Shown here one piece after another: positions 6,378 through 7,317 of a DNA stretch of 7,317 nt (positions are counted from its first letter, which is position 1; each line of letters starts with the position of its first letter). The position numbers and the translations under genes were made by a program. Location: the NCBI GenBank assembly GCA_934869045.1, contig CAKXAF010000131.1, forward strand, positions 1 to 7,317. The letters are read 5' to 3'. Source of the stretch: an uncultured Nitrososphaerota archaeon. GTDB lineage: Bacteria > Bacillota > Clostridia > Oscillospirales > Ruminococcaceae. The notes under the pieces were generated by a model. It worked only from the letters and a program-made list of their open reading frames with translations. It was not told where the DNA came from and searched no databases.

Positions 6378-7073
6378 ATGAGCGATTATAAAATTCTGAT
6401 CGTGGAGGATGACGCCGCCATCGCCGGCGTTCTCTCCTCCCACCTTTCCCATTGGGGGATGGAGGCCCGCTGCGCCGGGGATTTTTCCGATGTTACCGGC
6501 GAGTTCGTCCGGTTTGCGCCCCATCTGGTGCTTATGGACATCTCTTTGCCCTTTTATAACGGCTATCACTGGTGCGCGGAGATCCGCCGCCTGTCCCAGG
6601 TCCCGTTGCTGTTTCTGTCCTCAGCCGGGGACAACCTGAATCAGGTCATGGCCATGGATCTGGGGGCGGACGGCTTTATTGTCAAACCCTTTGACCTGGA
6701 CGTGCTGACTGCCCGGGTCCGCGCCCTGCTTCGCCGGACCTATTCCTTCGGGGACTCCGCCGGGCTTTTGGAGTACGGCGGAGTGGTGCTGAATCTGGCC
6801 GGGGCGGCTCTCTCCTGGAACGGCCGTCAGACGGAGCTGACCAAAAATGAATTCCGCATTTTGGAGGCCCTTATGGAGAATCCCGGCGCCGCAGTTTCCC
6901 GGGACACGCTGATGAAGCACCTTTGGCAGAGCGACTGCTTCATCGACGACAATACCCTTACCGTCAACATCGCCCGTCTCCGCCGGAAGCTGGAGGAACT
7001 GGGTCTTGGGGGCTTTGTTGCGACACGGAAGGGCCTGGGGTATCAGGTCTGCCTTCCGGAGGAGCATTTATGA
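6378..7073 (+). CDS. BceR-like OmpR-family response regulator
   Basis: A 231-residue two-component response regulator. The receiver domain (about 4-118) has the acidic pair in VEDD (9-12), the phospho-acceptor Asp54 in LMDISLPF, the switch Ser81 in LFLSSAGDN and Lys103 in VKPFDLDVL. The phrases YHWCAEIRRLSQVP (63-76) and VMAMDLGAD (90-98) are typical of the BceR subgroup, which responds with a BceS sensor to cell-wall-active peptides. One family residue differs: GADGF (96-100) where GADDF is usual. The winged-helix DNA-binding domain (about 130-228) has TKNEFRILEALMENPG and the subgroup-typical SDCFIDDNTLTVN. GGAGGAA just upstream gives a good ribosome binding site. Only 21 bp separates it from ppk1, with no terminator, so it should be in the same operon. 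Its stop overlaps the next gene's ATG. Its target promoters are probably a peptide-resistance transporter outside the window. Confidence 0.92.
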   Translation: MSDYKILIVEDDAAIAGVLSSHLSHWGMEARCAGDFSDVTGEFVRFAPHLVLMDISLPFYNGYHWCAEIRRLSQVPLLFLSSAGDNLNQVMAMDLGADGFIVKPFDLDVLTARVRALLRRTYSFGDSAGLLEYGGVVLNLAGAALSWNGRQTELTKNEFRILEALMENPGAAVSRDTLMKHLWQSDCFIDDNTLTVNIARLRRKLEELGLGGFVATRKGLGYQVCLPEEHL

Positions 7074-7317
7074 AAAAGAAAGATCTGCTGGCCTATTTGC
7101 GGGACCGGCGGCGGGCCGCCGCCGCGCTGACAGGTTTTCTGCTGCTTTTCTGGGTGGTTTATGCGGTATATCAGCTTCCCTCCGGCGTTTTTGGTTACGG
7201 CGCCCTGCTGGTCTTGACTGTTGGACTGCTGTTAGGAGTCTGGGACTTCTTTCGCTTTGTCCGAAAGCGCCGCGCCCTCTCCAACCTGAAGGAGACGGTG
7301 GACGTCTGCTCCGGCAG
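7070..7317 (+). CDS. BceS-like intramembrane-sensing histidine kinase, 5' part (runs off window)
   Basis: The first 82 residues of a sensor kinase. The start overlaps the response regulator stop (ATGA at 7070-7073), and GGAGGAG lies 5 nt upstream, so translation is probably coupled. The N-terminus is short and basic (MKKKDLLAYLRDRRR). Two hydrophobic helices follow at about 17-34 and 43-60, separated by a very short external loop (YQLPSGVFG, about 34-42). DFFRFVRKRRAL (59-70) follows as the cytoplasmic start. This layout, with almost no extracytoplasmic domain, and the YLRDRRR and W-D-F-x-R-F phrases are typical of BceS-type kinases, which sense antimicrobial peptides through a BceAB transporter. 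The histidine-containing and ATPase domains lie beyond the window, so the call rests on the N-terminus and its regulator partner. Confidence 0.85.
   Translation, partial: MKKKDLLAYLRDRRRAAAALTGFLLLFWVVYAVYQLPSGVFGYGALLVLTVGLLLGVWDFFRFVRKRRALSNLKETVDVCSG

Noticed and set aside
5253..6569. - strand open frame of 438 codons opposite ppk1
   Set aside because: Antisense to the catalytic domains of PPK1; no recognisable domains.

Overview
The window looks like chromosomal DNA from a GC-rich Bacillota/Clostridia-type bacterium, plausibly the Oscillospiraceae (Oscillibacter/Flavonifractor-like). The grounds are strong AGGAGG ribosome binding sites, a clostridial-type DUF1540 cysteine-rich miniprotein, a Bce-type two-component system, and many hairpins in non-coding DNA. 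The family assignment is inference from style and gene content; no 16S or other marker gene is present.

Left part (1-2871): a sugar-metabolism block on the + strand. It opens with the 3' part of a Gfo/Idh/MocA NAD(P)-dependent oxidoreductase. A ThuA-like protein follows 18 bp later. A 369-bp gene-free stretch packed with inverted repeats comes next, probably a dispersed repeat element. A second, complete Gfo/Idh/MocA oxidoreductase ends the block, closed by a very strong hairpin terminator (2825-2871). Dehydrogenases of this family together with ThuA fit a pathway acting on oxidised (keto-) sugars or glycosides, but the substrate cannot be read from the sequence.

Middle (2895-3261): a 57-residue DUF1540 protein on the - strand, convergent with the second oxidoreductase and divergent from the next operon. 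The divergent intergenic region holds a good sigma-A-type promoter for the rightward operon (TAGACA, 16 bp, TATAAT) and a perfect 16-bp palindrome just upstream of it, a candidate operator.

Right part (3262-7317): a tightly packed + strand operon of ppx (exopolyphosphatase/GppA family), ppk1 (polyphosphate kinase 1), a BceR-like response regulator, and the start of a BceS-like intramembrane-sensing histidine kinase that runs off the window. Gaps are 20 and 21 bp, followed by an ATGA overlap. The pairing suggests that polyphosphate turnover is co-transcribed with an envelope or antimicrobial-peptide stress sensor, the most interesting feature of the window.

No tRNA, rRNA, CRISPR array, insertion sequence or transposase was seen. 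No clearly unprecedented system is evident; the most useful leads are the ppx-ppk1-bceRS linkage, the palindrome in the divergent promoter region, the unannotated DUF1540 gene and the hairpin-rich spacer.
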